Part shown: piece by piece, positions 17,727 to 29,759 of the stretch
How positions within the stretch are numbered: position 1 is the first letter of the stretch
Layout: every line of letters starts with the position of its first letter
Assembly (NCBI RefSeq): GCF_000588875.1
Contig: NZ_JEMV01000044.1
Location: forward strand, 69-34,475
Length of the DNA stretch: 34,407 nt
From: Sphingobium sp. Ant17
GTDB lineage: Bacteria; Pseudomonadota; Alphaproteobacteria; Sphingomonadales; Sphingomonadaceae
Direction: 5' to 3'
Notes under the pieces: model-generated
Seen by the model: the letters and a program-made list of their open reading frames with translations, nothing else
Told to the model about the DNA's origin: nothing
Database searches by the model: none
Program-made: the position numbers and the translations under genes

Positions 17727-20720
17727 ATGATGGTGAAAATGGTGTCAAATTATCGACCTCAGCGGCGGCAAGTTCATGCCGCTACAGGATCCATGATAGC
17801 GATAGCATCGATTCTCGCTTTGCCGGCCGCTGCGCTGGCGCAGGTGGTCGAAGAGCCGGTTGCCACGCAAGCTGAAGCGCGACGATCGACGCCTCCATCC
17901 TCTGCTGCGCCAGCGGCGACAAGTCAGGATATCATCGTAACGGGATCGCGCATCACGTCGACTGGCTTCAATGCGCCCACGCCGACCACCATGATCGGCA
18001 CCGAGCAGATCGAAGCCAATGCGCAGCCCAATATCTTTACCACTATCGCGCAATTGCCCTCGCTGCAGGGATCGACTGGTTCCACGGTCAATACGTTCAG
18101 CACGTCGAGTGGCCAGCAGGGGCTGTCGTCCTTCTCCCTGCGCGGGCTAGGGCCGATCCGCACGCTGACGCTCTTGGATGGCCAGCGCGTCGTCGGTGCC
18201 AATGTCACCGGTGTTCCCGATGTCAGCCTTTTCCCGCAGTTGCTCATCAAGCAGGTCGATGTGGTCAATGGTGGTGCTTCGGCCTCCTATGGGTCGGACG
18301 CTGTGGGCGGGGTCGTGAATTTCATCACGGACACGCGCTTTGAAGGGTTTAAGGGCAACGTCCAGGGTGGCGTATCTACCTATGGCGATAATGAGCAATA
18401 TCTCGTCCAACTGGCGGCGGGCAAAAGCTTCCTCGACGGCCGTCTGCGCGCCGTCGTCAGCGCCGAATATGGCGATGAGGCCGGTGTCGGTGGCGGTGAT
18501 TTCGGCATCGGGCTGGCCGGTGGCCGCGACTGGTTCAAGCAGACCACGCTGATCAATCGCAATGCACTCGACGACGGGTCGCCCCAATATCTGCTGCTCG
18601 ATAATGCGCAGCCCTATAATTATACCAAATATGGCCTGATCACCGCGGGGCCGTTGCAGGGCATCGCCTTCGATCAGGCGGGCAATCCTTTCCAGTTCCA
18701 ATATGGATCCAACGGCACACCGTCCGGCAACGAATCGGGCGCGGTCAATGGCTGTTATCCCGGCTTCTGCATCGGCGGCGATCTGTCGGGCAATGTCGAT
18801 GCCGGTCGCTCGCTGCAATCGAGCATCAAGAGGCTGAACACCTACGGCCGCCTGGGCTTTGAATTCGCCCCCGATAATGAAGTCTATGCGACCATCAACA
18901 TTGCGCAGGTCAAAACCAACAATCAGCCGGTCGGCGGGATGAACCGGCCAAACCTAAAGATCGAATGCAGCAATCCCTTCGTGCCGGTATCGGTGCAGCA
19001 GGCGTGCGCGACGGCGGGCATCACCAATTTTGCTTATGGCACCAGCAACGCGGCGCTGGGCGATACGCAAGTCTATACCGATCGCCGCCAATATCGCTTC
19101 GTCGCTGGTGCGAAGGGGCGCGTACCGGTCGGCGGATCGGACTGGACCTATGACGCCTATTATCAGCATGGCACCAATTATAGCGACGTTGATGTCACCA
19201 ACATCATGCTGTCCCGCCGCTTCAACCAGGCGATTCAGGCGGTGACGTTGAATGGCGCAATCGTCTGCGCCGATCCGGTCGCCCGGGCCAATGGCTGCGT
19301 ACCCCTCAACATCCTCGGCGGAGCGCCACCATCCGCCGCGGCCTTGTCCTACATCATGCCCGAAAACGGTCCCTATCAACGGACCCGCCAGACGCAGGAC
19401 GTAGTCAGTCTCAATTTCTCGGGTTCGCCCTTCGATCTGTGGGCAGGGCCGCTCTCAGTCGCCTTCGGTGCGGAATATCGCCATGAATATTATAAGGTCA
19501 CGGCCGACCCCTATGGCGCGGGCGTATCCGACCTGTCGCCCAACAATAGCGAATATCCCGCTGACCCCGCGCTGTTGAGCGATGGCAACAACTGGTATGC
19601 GGGCAATTATAAAAATGGCCAGGGTGCGTACAGCGTCAAGGAAGCCTTTATCGAAGTCGACCTTCCGCTGTTCGACAGTGGCTCTGTCGGCCGCGCCAAC
19701 ATCAACGCAGCGGCACGGGTCACCGACTATAGCACGTCGGGAACAGTGTGGGCCTGGAAGGTTGGCGGCACTTGGGATCTGCCGATCGAGGGGCTGCGTC
19801 TGCGCGGTGTCGCCTCGCGCGATGTGCGTGCGCCCAACCTGTCGGAACTGTTCGCAGCGCCCGTCACCACCACCTTGCCAAACTTTTTCGACCCATTCCG
19901 CGACGTCAACGTGCTCGCCATCCAGAACCAGATTGGCAACACTGAGCTGACGCCGGAAATCGCGCGCAACACCACCTTCGGCGTGGCGCTGGCCAATGCG
20001 CCTTGGCTACCGGGGGTGAGCCTGTCGGTCGATTATTACAAGATCAAGCTGACCGATGTGATTTCCAGCCTGGGCGCTGGCGATATCGTCAATCTCTGCT
20101 TCCGCGAGATTCTGCCCGATGCGTGCAATGCGTTCAATCTGGACAATCAGAACGGGCCGAACTTCATCAACGTGCAGGCCTTCAACCTGGCGTCGATCAA
20201 GACCGAAGGCATCGATATCGAAGCCAGCTATGTGTGGCAGCGGCCACTGGGGCTGGACGGCACATTGACGCTGCGCGCGCTGGCGACCCATATCCGCAAG
20301 TTCGTGACCGACAACGGCCTGTTCGGTTCGGTTCCATTGGACTCGGCGGGCGCGAACCTGGGCAATACGCCCGACTGGAAATGGCTGGCGATACAGACCT
20401 ACGCCACCGACAGCTTCTCCCTCTATGTCCAGGAACGCTGGTTTTCCGATGGTGTGCTGGGCAAGCAATATGTGGAATGTCAGCCTGGCAGCTGCCCGGC
20501 GTCGACCAACAACAATCCAACGATCGACAATAATTTCATGCCCGGTGCCTTCTACATGGACATAGGCGGCACCTATAATCTGACGCCCGCGATCACCGCC
20601 TATGCCAAGGTCGACAATCTGTTCGATCGTGACCCGGCCCGCTCGCCCTATTTTGCCAATCCCGCCCTCTATGATGTCGTAGGCCGCATGTATCGTGCCG
20701 GCGTGCGCTTCAAATTCTAG
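17727..20720 (+). CDS. TonB-dependent receptor of the glycan cluster
   Basis: Outer-membrane receptor of 997 residues, probably importing oligosaccharides. The signal peptide ends ALPAAALAQ. The plug carries DIIVTGSRITSTGF, TTIAQLPSLQGSTG, SLRGLGPIRTLTLLDGQRVV, VDVVNGGASASYGSDAVGGV and VNFITDT. The long barrel ends MYRAGVRFKF. It matches the roughly 1000-residue receptors of sphingomonads with the plug motif LRGLG..RTLVLLDG, often placed beside glycoside hydrolases. GGAG lies 6 nt before the ATG at 17727, better placed than for the in-frame ATG at 17709 (an adjacent ATG at 17730 is also possible). It has its own promoter and operator upstream and is convergent with the LacI gene. Intact, unlike the TBDR before it. 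Confidence 0.92.
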   Translation: MMVKMVSNYRPQRRQVHAATGSMIAIASILALPAAALAQVVEEPVATQAEARRSTPPSSAAPAATSQDIIVTGSRITSTGFNAPTPTTMIGTEQIEANAQPNIFTTIAQLPSLQGSTGSTVNTFSTSSGQQGLSSFSLRGLGPIRTLTLLDGQRVVGANVTGVPDVSLFPQLLIKQVDVVNGGASASYGSDAVGGVVNFITDTRFEGFKGNVQGGVSTYGDNEQYLVQLAAGKSFLDGRLRAVVSAEYGDEAGVGGGDFGIGLAGGRDWFKQTTLINRNALDDGSPQYLLLDNAQPYNYTKYGLITAGPLQGIAFDQAGNPFQFQYGSNGTPSGNESGAVNGCYPGFCIGGDLSGNVDAGRSLQSSIKRLNTYGRLGFEFAPDNEVYATINIAQVKTNNQPVGGMNRPNLKIECSNPFVPVSVQQACATAGITNFAYGTSNAALGDTQVYTDRRQYRFVAGAKGRVPVGGSDWTYDAYYQHGTNYSDVDVTNIMLSRRFNQAIQAVTLNGAIVCADPVARANGCVPLNILGGAPPSAAALSYIMPENGPYQRTRQTQDVVSLNFSGSPFDLWAGPLSVAFGAEYRHEYYKVTADPYGAGVSDLSPNNSEYPADPALLSDGNNWYAGNYKNGQGAYSVKEAFIEVDLPLFDSGSVGRANINAAARVTDYSTSGTVWAWKVGGTWDLPIEGLRLRGVASRDVRAPNLSELFAAPVTTTLPNFFDPFRDVNVLAIQNQIGNTELTPEIARNTTFGVALANAPWLPGVSLSVDYYKIKLTDVISSLGAGDIVNLCFREILPDACNAFNLDNQNGPNFINVQAFNLASIKTEGIDIEASYVWQRPLGLDGTLTLRALATHIRKFVTDNGLFGSVPLDSAGANLGNTPDWKWLAIQTYATDSFSLYVQERWFSDGVLGKQYVECQPGSCPASTNNNPTIDNNFMPGAFYMDIGGTYNLTPAITAYAKVDNLFDRDPARSPYFANPALYDVVGRMYRAGVRFKF

Positions 20721-20772
20721 CGGTTCACAGATACGGTCGCGGTGCGACCTCCCCCTGCACCTGCCGATCGGA

Positions 20773-20807
20773 ACGGCCGCCATCGTCTATCGTGCGATGG
20801 CGGCCGT
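20773..20807. terminator. Perfect 13-bp hairpin between convergent TBDR and LacI genes
   Basis: Arms 20773-20785 and 20795-20807 (ACGGCCGCCATCG and its exact reverse complement) with a 9-nt loop. It lies 53 nt after the TBDR stop and overlaps the last codons of the lacI-type gene. It can act on both transcripts. No T tract follows on either strand, so efficiency is uncertain. Confidence 0.6.
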
Positions 20808-21818
20808 CGACTGACGTTCGATCAGTTGATGGCCCAACACATATTTAGGATGACGGACCTTGCGGGACGTGCTGATTTCCTGGGTTAAAAGGCGTAGCGC
20901 CTCTGCCGCGAGTTCCCGCACGGGTTGGCGTATCGTCGTCAGCGGCGGCCATAAGGTCACCGATGCCGTCGTGTCGTCAAAGCCGACCACGGTCAGGTCT
21001 TCGGGCACGGACAGGTGTCGGCGGTGGGCAACCGAGACGACGGCGGCGGCCATGTCGTCATTGCTCGCAAAAATCGCCGTCGGCGGATTGTCTATGTCCA
21101 AAAGCTGCTCCCCTGCCAGCAAGCCAGACGTGTAGGAGAAGTCGCCCTGAACCAAGATCGTCTCAATGCCCCCGGCCTCAAGCACGGCTGCGTCGAACCC
21201 CGCCAGTCGGTCTTCGCTGGCGGACTGGCCGAGGTTGCCGATGATGAAGCCGATACGGCGATGGCCGAGCCCGATCAAATGGCGGGTCATGTCATAGGCG
21301 GCGGCGCGATCGTCGATCCGCACGCAGATCGCATCGCGGGCATATCCACCAACGACGGCCATGGGCAATTGCGCCAGATGAATGGGATCGCGCACCACGC
21401 GCGATTCCCCCAGCGGCGGCGCAATGATGATGCCGCCAACACCCGATCCGATCAGGCGGTGGATTGCCTCTGGTGGCGGAGGACGGCCATCCTGTCCCCC
21501 CAGCAGCGTCAATTGCGCGCCCATGACGGACGCTTCCTCGAACACGCCGATCAGGAAATCATGCATGAAGGCGGCGCTGGGGTTGGAATAAATCACGCCG
21601 ATCCGCACTTCGCGCGACGTCACCAGCGCGCGGGCGGCCACGTTGGGCGTATAATTGAGCTCCGCAATGGCGGCATTGACCGCAAGGCGCGTCTTTTCCC
21701 GCACCTTCCCATTGCCGTTGATGACGCGCGAGACGGTCATGGCAGACACGCCAGCCCGCTTGGCAACATCGACCACGGTCGCGCTACGCTGCTGAGGATG
21801 GGGAGGCTTCAACATCAT
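20787..21818 (-). CDS. LacI-family transcription regulator
   Basis: Repressor of 343 residues. The N-terminal helix-turn-helix and hinge read TVVDVAKRAGVSAMTVSRVI and YTPNVAARALVTSREVRIGV. A periplasmic-binding-protein-like sugar-sensing domain follows, with VIYSNPSAAFMHDFLIG, YDMTRHLIGLGHRRIGFI, PPTAIFASNDDMAAAVV and PEDLTVVGFDDTTAS. The end PLTTIRQPVRELAAEALRLL is typical. Two ATGs abut (21818, 21815); AAAGG touches the first, so the second may be used. It lies between the glycan TBDR (convergent) and the MFS-GH43 pair (divergent). Identical candidate operators stand before both, so it probably represses them until an oligosaccharide inducer binds. A separate 8-bp inverted repeat stands just before its own start. 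Intact. Confidence 0.93.
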   Translation of the reverse strand: MMLKPPHPQQRSATVVDVAKRAGVSAMTVSRVINGNGKVREKTRLAVNAAIAELNYTPNVAARALVTSREVRIGVIYSNPSAAFMHDFLIGVFEEASVMGAQLTLLGGQDGRPPPPEAIHRLIGSGVGGIIIAPPLGESRVVRDPIHLAQLPMAVVGGYARDAICVRIDDRAAAYDMTRHLIGLGHRRIGFIIGNLGQSASEDRLAGFDAAVLEAGGIETILVQGDFSYTSGLLAGEQLLDIDNPPTAIFASNDDMAAAVVSVAHRRHLSVPEDLTVVGFDDTTASVTLWPPLTTIRQPVRELAAEALRLLTQEISTSRKVRHPKYVLGHQLIERQSTAAIAR

Positions 21819-21832
21819 CCTTTCAAACCAAT

Positions 21833-21858
21833 CATGCCATTTCTAGCGAGATGGCATG
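21833..21858. promoter_or_regulatory. Inverted repeat upstream of the LacI gene
   Basis: Perfect arms CATGCCAT (21833-21840) and ATGGCATG (21851-21858) separated by 10 nt, 15 nt before the LacI start. It differs from the CG-centred operator and could be an mRNA leader hairpin or an autoregulatory site. Confidence 0.4.
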
Positions 21859-21921
21859 TTCGTCAAGACAAAGACGATGGCACCGATCGGCGCGAGCGCT
21901 TCGGGGATGGCACATTAGCCC

Positions 21922-21951
21922 TTGCACGGCCTGCTTGGCTTCGCCTACACC
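21922..21951 (+). promoter_or_regulatory. Candidate promoter of the MFS-GH43 pair
   Basis: TTGCAC (21922-21927, 4-5 of 6 to consensus), 18 nt, TACACC (21946-21951). Weak by itself, but the operator starts 5 nt later, the same arrangement as at the TBDR promoter. Confidence 0.4.
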
Positions 21952-21955
21952 AGTG

Positions 21956-21968
21956 TGGTAACGTTAAC
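21956..21968 (+). promoter_or_regulatory. LacI-type operator, copy 2
   Basis: TGGTAACGTTAAC, the exact reverse complement of the site at 17589-17601. It ends 5 nt before the GTG start of the transporter, so bound repressor would cover the transcription start and the ribosome-binding region. Confidence 0.65.
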
Positions 21969-21973
21969 GCAGA

Positions 21974-23223
21974 GTGTTTCTGTTGACCTATTTCAAGCAT
22001 GTTCGGTGGACCATCATCGGTCTGTTCGCGATCGCGATGACCATCAACTACCTCACACGCAGCGTGTTGGGAGTCGCCGCGCCGACGATAATGGGCGAGC
22101 AGGGCATCACGTCCGAACAATATTCCTGGATCACCGGCGCGTTCCAAATCGGCATCATGTTTCAGCCTGTGGCAGGCTATGTGCTCGACATTGCGGGATT
22201 GCGCTACGGCTTCACCTTCTTCGTGTTGATCTGGTCGCTCATCACCATGGCGCACGGCTTGGTGCAGGGGTGGCTTGGCTTCCTGGCGCTTCGCGGGGCA
22301 CTTGGCTTGGTCGAGGGCGGTGCGCAACCCGCCGGTATGAAGGTCGTTTCGCGATGGTTCCCGGCGCGTGAGCGCGGGACGGCGGGAGGTCTATACCAGA
22401 TCGGCGCATCGCTGGGTGCCGTCGCCGCGCCGCCGTTGGTGGCCTGGGCGGTTCTCACCCATAGCTGGCGCGCGGCCTTCTTCGTCGCAGGGGGGCTCGG
22501 CCTAGTCTGGCTCATCCTGTGGCTGTTCTGGTATCAGACGCCCACCCGCCACCGGGCCATCACCGCCGAAGAGCGGGCCAAGATCTTGGACGGACAGGAA
22601 GTCGAGCTGAAACGGCAACGCAAGCGCCCGGACTTGCGCTCGATGCTGCGCCGCCGCGATATGTGGGGCATCGCGCTGCCACGCTTTCTGGCTGATCCGG
22701 TATGGGGGATGCTGTCGCTGTGGATGCCGCTCTATCTGGTGCAGGTGCGCAATTTCGACATCCAGCAGATCGCGATCTTCGCCTGGCTCCCCTTCTTGGC
22801 GGCGGACCTTGGCTGTCTTGCCGGACCAGCTCTGGTTGCCTGGCTCCAGCGCAGGGGTGTCCATCTGATCGACGCACGACGCGGCGCGTTTACGGTCGGC
22901 GCGGTGCTGATGTGTTCGATGATGTTCGTCGGCATCGTGCAAAGCCCGGTTGCGGCGATCGCCTTGCTCTGCGTTGCCGGTTTCGCCCATCAAACCCTGT
23001 CGGTCACCGTCATCACCATGTCGCCGACCTGTTTCCGCAGGATGAGGTGGCAACGGCGACCGGCATAGCGGGCACGGCGGCCAATCTGGGTGTGCTGATC
23101 TTCACTTTGGTGCTGGGCAGCTGGGTCGATCAGGTCGGCTATGGCCCCTTCTTCATTCTTCTCGGGCTACTGGACCTTGTCGGGGCCGCGATACTTTGGA
23201 CCTTGGTGCGAAAACCTGTATGA
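21974..23223 (+). pseudogene. MFS sugar-acid/oligosaccharide transporter (ACS-like), one frameshift
   Basis: Inner-membrane carrier of the major facilitator superfamily, 416 residues when restored, closest in pattern to the anion:cation symporter group (ExuT/GarP-like). Visible features are TM1 WTIIGLFAIAMTINYLTRS, the conserved GLVEGGAQPAGMKVVSRWFP, ERGTAGGLYQIGASLGAVAA, and a late TM pair in TGIAGTAANLGVLIFTLVLG and FFILLGLLDLVGAAILW. One base is missing near 23022, after VTVITMS. The second frame continues ADLFPQDEVATATG to the stop at 23223; without it the last two helices are lost. The start is GTG 21974 (TTG 21983 is possible), with no good Shine-Dalgarno and the operator directly upstream. 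Its stop overlaps the GH43 ATG (ATGA). A product of the exported hydrolases is its likely cargo. Confidence 0.85.
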
Positions 23224-24839
23224 TTTCCATTACCAACCCTATTTTGCGGGGCTTTAATCCCGATCCGTCGATCGTGCGGGTAGGCACCGACTATTATATC
23301 GCGACGTCGACATTCGAATGGTATCCGGGCGTTCAGATCCACCATTCGCGCGATCTGGCGAATTGGCAGCTTGTTGCCCGACCGCTATGTCGTCCGACAC
23401 AACTCGACATGCGCGGCAACCCCGACTCTTGTGGGGTCTGGGCACCCGATCTCAGCTATGCCGATGGTCGGTTCCACCTGACCTATACCGACGTCAAACG
23501 CTATGGTCGCACCACCCGGTCCGACCAGTCGGAAGTATCGCTGCGGGACTTCCATAATTATTGGATTTCGTGCGACAGCATCGACGGCGAATGGTCCGAT
23601 CCCGTTCATCTCAATAGCAGCGGCTTTGATCCCGCGCTTTTCCACGATGATGATGGGCGCAGCTGGCTGCTCAACATGTTGTGGGATCATCGGCCCGGTA
23701 ACAAACGCTTTGCCGGGATTGTGATCCAGCAAATGTGCTTGCGTACCGGCCGTCTTCTGGGCGAGCGGCATAATATTTTCGCAGGCAGCCCGCTGGGCTT
23801 TACCGAAGGGCCGCATATCTACAAACGCCACGGTTGGTACCATATACTGGTTGCGGAGGGCGGAACGGAACGCAATCATGCCGTCGTGATGGCGCGGTCG
23901 CAGTCGCTCTTCGGCCCTTATGAACTCCATCCCGATGGGCCGGTGCTGACCGCGCGTAGTCAGCCGAACGGGTCGCTCATGCGGGCGGGCCATGGCGATC
24001 TGGTCGAAACCGCCGAGGGTGACCCATGGATGGTCTATCTGTGTGGACGCCCTCTACCCGCGTCCGATCGCTGCATATTGGGTCGGGAAACGGCGATCCA
24101 GCCGATGCGCTGGGGCGATGATGGCTGGCTGCGCACCATCGACGGGTCAAGCCGACCGATAGCGTATATCGCAGGCGAAGGCGGCACACGTAGTATGCGC
24201 AGGCCCGTGGACGATCGCGAGGATTTCGACAGCCCCAGCCTACCACAAGCCTTTCAATGGTTGCGCACGCCCTATCCCGAGCAGATTTTCTCGCTGACCG
24301 AGCGACCCGGGCATTTGCGCCTGTTCGGACGAGAGTCCGTCGGCAGTCAATTCACCCAGGCCTTGGTAGCGCGTCGGCAGGCCGAATGGCGCTTTACCGT
24401 CGAAACGAAAATCGATTTCAATCCCGCGAATTTTCAGCAGTCGGCGGGTTTGATCCATTATTATAACAGCACGAAATTTCATTATCTGCACATATCGACT
24501 GATGACGCCGGTAAAGCCATGATCCAGATTTTATCGGTCGTACCGGACGAAGCCCGGCCTTGCATCACCTCGCCCGCCATCCCGATTAATCGCGGACCTG
24601 TTTGCTTACGGCTGGCCGTCGATCACGAAACCATGCACTTTTCCTACCGTATGGCCGATGAAGATGATTGGCATGATGTGCCCGGCGATCTTGACGCGAG
24701 CATGTTGTCCGATGAAGCGACTTTGCCCCATTTGCCGAATTTTACTGGCACGTTTGTCGGCATGGCATGCCAGGATATGGCGGGAACGGGTGCCGTCGCC
24801 GACTTCGACTATTTTCATTATGTCGAGCATGAGAGCTAG
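23220..24839 (+). CDS. GH43 glycoside hydrolase, beta-xylosidase/alpha-arabinofuranosidase type
   Basis: Cytoplasmic five-bladed propeller hydrolase of 539 residues, resembling XynB-type GH43 beta-xylosidases. The catalytic base is Asp15 in FNPDPSIVR, the pKa-tuning Asp is Asp137 in SSGFDPALF, and the acid is Glu196 in GFTEGPHIYK. TSTFEWYPGVQIHHSRDL and GVWAPDLSY are also family marks. The C-terminal third (from about residue 330) is the beta-sandwich domain of this subfamily, with QFTQALVARRQ, AGLIHYYNSTKFHYLHIS and GTFVGMACQDMAG. There is no signal peptide. I chose the ATG at 23220, since it overlaps the transporter stop by 4 nt (coupled translation). Likely substrate: short xylo- or arabino-oligosaccharides carried in by the MFS protein. 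Intact. Confidence 0.92.
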   Translation: MISITNPILRGFNPDPSIVRVGTDYYIATSTFEWYPGVQIHHSRDLANWQLVARPLCRPTQLDMRGNPDSCGVWAPDLSYADGRFHLTYTDVKRYGRTTRSDQSEVSLRDFHNYWISCDSIDGEWSDPVHLNSSGFDPALFHDDDGRSWLLNMLWDHRPGNKRFAGIVIQQMCLRTGRLLGERHNIFAGSPLGFTEGPHIYKRHGWYHILVAEGGTERNHAVVMARSQSLFGPYELHPDGPVLTARSQPNGSLMRAGHGDLVETAEGDPWMVYLCGRPLPASDRCILGRETAIQPMRWGDDGWLRTIDGSSRPIAYIAGEGGTRSMRRPVDDREDFDSPSLPQAFQWLRTPYPEQIFSLTERPGHLRLFGRESVGSQFTQALVARRQAEWRFTVETKIDFNPANFQQSAGLIHYYNSTKFHYLHISTDDAGKAMIQILSVVPDEARPCITSPAIPINRGPVCLRLAVDHETMHFSYRMADEDDWHDVPGDLDASMLSDEATLPHLPNFTGTFVGMACQDMAGTGAVADFDYFHYVEHES

Positions 24840-24870
24840 AGCGACGCTTAGAAATGTCCACGGGGGGGCA

Positions 24871-24889
24871 CGTTACCATTATGGTACCG
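24871..24889. terminator. Short inverted repeat between convergent GH43 and GH2 genes
   Basis: TACCAT-T-ATGGTA (24874-24886), extended to 19 bp with one mismatch, in the 62-nt gap between the two stops. It is too short for a strong terminator. It also contains one LacI-type half-site (TGGTAACG on the minus strand), which may be chance. Confidence 0.35.
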
Positions 24890-24901
24890 CACCCCTTCGC
24901 C

Positions 24902-28131
<3,230 letters not shown>

Positions 28132-28158
28132 CTTGATCCCCGCCATGCCAAACCGCCC

Positions 28159-28187
28159 GCTATGGTGCGTGTTAACGCTCCCATAGC
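28159..28187 (-). promoter_or_regulatory. Palindromic operator candidate before GH2 beta-galactosidase (operator copy 3)
   Basis: Outer arms GCTATGG (28159-28165) and CCATAGC (28181-28187); inner arms GCGT and ACGC around GTTA. Inside, GTTAACGCTCCCA (28171-28183) matches the 13-bp LacI-type operator at 11 of 13 positions and keeps the CG-centred dyad. It is 28 nt upstream of the beta-galactosidase ATG. Binding by the same LacI protein is inference. Confidence 0.5.
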
Positions 28188-28200
28188 ATGGGTCAGGCCA

Positions 28201-28269
28201 GCCTTCCAGCTTGGAATCCTGCGCGCTCCACGCACCTATGGGGTCCGCGCCAGTTTCAAATTCAATTAA
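28201..28269 (+). pseudogene. C-terminal fossil of a TonB-dependent receptor
   Basis: An open frame on the plus strand ending in TAA reads AFQLGILRAPRTYGVRASFKFN. The pattern APRTYGVRASFKF is the typical last beta-strand of a TBDR, with the aromatic-rich end required for outer-membrane assembly. No receptor sequence is visible upstream; instead the frame runs into the promoter region of the oppositely transcribed GH2 gene. Only about 22 codons survive. A GC-rich hairpin 38 nt downstream could be the original gene's terminator. This implies a deletion or rearrangement that removed a receptor once placed before the IclR-family gene. Confidence 0.6.
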
Positions 28270-28306
28270 ATGTAGAAGACCGGCAGTTGTCTTCATAGCG
28301 CAGATC

Positions 28307-28334
28307 GGGGCAGGGCGTTATCCCGCCTTGCCCC
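28307..28334 (+). terminator. Hairpin downstream of the TBDR fossil
   Basis: Arms GGGGCAGGGC (28307-28316) and GCCTTGCCCC (28325-28334), ten pairs with one G-U, and an 8-nt loop. No clear T tract follows. Its position fits the terminator of the lost receptor gene. Confidence 0.45.
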
Positions 28335-28413
28335 CATTGCTTGTCAGACATTAAGGAGGGAGCGGTTCGCCCGGCATGCAACCGGGTGGTGGTGTGCATA
28401 GGGATAAACAGGC

Positions 28414-29169
28414 ATGGCTACTGCCGATCGCGTCTTATCAATACTCGGTCTCTTTACGGTCGATAGCCCTGAATGGACTGTCGAGGCCGTAGCTTTGGAA
28501 CTAGGTCTCTCTGGCAGTACCGCCTATCATTATGTGCGCAGCCTCGTCGATGCCGGCTTGTTGGTCAGCGAAAAAGGCGGGCGTTACATGGTGGGTCCGG
28601 CCATCATCGAACTGGACCGAGTGACCCGTCGGTTCGACCTGTTGAGCAATGCAGCACAGGATGCGCTTAAAACGCTGACGGCTGGTGTTGACGGCGATGC
28701 CATCGGGTTGCTGTGTCGCATCTACCGCCTGAAAGTCATGTGTGTTGATCAATGCGTGGTCCGGCCACCCAGTTTCGCAATCAGTTATGAACGCGGTCGC
28801 CCCATGCTGCTCACACGCGGCGCGGCATCGAAATGCATATTGGCAAATCTCAAGTCCCGCCCGCTTCGCAAATTTTACGACAGCGACCCGGACGAGGTGC
28901 GGATGTCTGGGCTTGGCGACGATTGGGAAACGTTCAAACGGTCGGTCCGCGAGTTGCGCAAGCATCGCGTGCTGGCGACCAAGGGCGAGCTGGATCCCGG
29001 TCTCATGGGCATTTCCGCACCGGTATTCGATGCGGAAGATATCGTGATCGGTAGTATCGGCCTCGTCGTATCCGCACCGGATTTCATCGACCAGGATAGG
29101 TTTGATGCGGCAAAAGCCGCAGTCGACCTCGCAAGTAGGACGGTCTCAGAGCGGCTCAAGGCGGCCTGA
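28414..29169 (+). CDS. IclR-family transcription regulator
   Basis: Regulator of 251 residues. The N-terminal winged helix is ADRVLSILGLF, WTVEAVALELGLSGSTAYHY, VRSLVDAGLLVSEKGGRYMV. The C-terminal effector domain has GLLCRIYRLKVMCVDQ, SYERGRPMLLTRGAASKCIL, RKHRVLATKGELDPGLMGIS, PVFDAEDIVIGSIGLVV and FDAAKAAVDLASRTVSERL. IclR proteins sense small carboxylic or aromatic effectors and often control nearby catabolic genes. Here the candidates are the GH2 genes on either side or the lost TBDR whose C-terminal trace lies 145 nt upstream. AGGG lies about 10 nt before the ATG. Intact; target unknown. Confidence 0.92.
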   Translation: MATADRVLSILGLFTVDSPEWTVEAVALELGLSGSTAYHYVRSLVDAGLLVSEKGGRYMVGPAIIELDRVTRRFDLLSNAAQDALKTLTAGVDGDAIGLLCRIYRLKVMCVDQCVVRPPSFAISYERGRPMLLTRGAASKCILANLKSRPLRKFYDSDPDEVRMSGLGDDWETFKRSVRELRKHRVLATKGELDPGLMGISAPVFDAEDIVIGSIGLVVSAPDFIDQDRFDAAKAAVDLASRTVSERLKAA

Positions 29170-29759
29170 ATGCAGGATTGGAATATCGAAAGCCCCCTGT
29201 CCATGAACGTTGACACTCTTTTTCAAGGGATGATTGACAGGCTGCCCGCAATCATCCTGCGTACCTAGGCTGGGATCGATCCGCTCGGCGTTGATAGGGA
29301 TATCAAATCCTTTGGACAGTGTTCATCCTGTCGACGGCGTTTTCAAAGCCAGCCTGGCGACAGCGCGATGTGGTTTAAATGACGGCGCTGCAGAATATTT
29401 GGAGCGGAGGCGTAAGCGCTATGGTCGTTCTGGCATGGTGCGAGAAGTCGATCCGCTCAACCCGGCGTCGGGTGCTCTTTGGGTAGGAAATCCACTTAAC
29501 CCGCTGAATGCGGCCTACATCAATAGGCACGGAACTGATGGGGTGGATGCTACCTCTTCTCCAGCCCGACATCGCGCCGGTGTTCCACCATATGAGGCCG
29601 GCGGATTGGACATATGCCCTATCAGTTCACCATTTTGAGATGAGGTTGCAAATAGTGGGATATTCGGTAAGTTAGTGACGGACATCGGAGTTGTGGCATG
29701 GCGTGAATCGTGCGGCCTTCAGATACGAACGGCCGATGGTCGCAAGAGAGGATATGTGC
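29170..29759. other. Intergenic region between the IclR gene and the second GH2 gene
   Basis: 590 nt without a gene I can support. A 134-codon plus-strand frame (29234-29638) exists, but it has no recognisable domain, no ribosome-binding site and composition unlike its neighbours. The last 100 nt should contain the promoter of the GH2 gene; no clear -35/-10 or LacI-type operator is visible. Confidence 0.4.

Noticed and set aside
20007..20783. 258-codon minus-strand frame
   Set aside because: Antisense to the C-terminal barrel of the TBDR; no recognisable domain.
21015..21986. 323-codon plus-strand frame over the LacI gene
   Set aside because: Antisense shadow of an intact LacI regulator; it also runs across the promoter region of the MFS gene.
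29234..29638. 134-codon plus-strand frame between the IclR and GH2 genes
   Set aside because: No domain, no ribosome-binding site, and composition unlike the coding neighbours.
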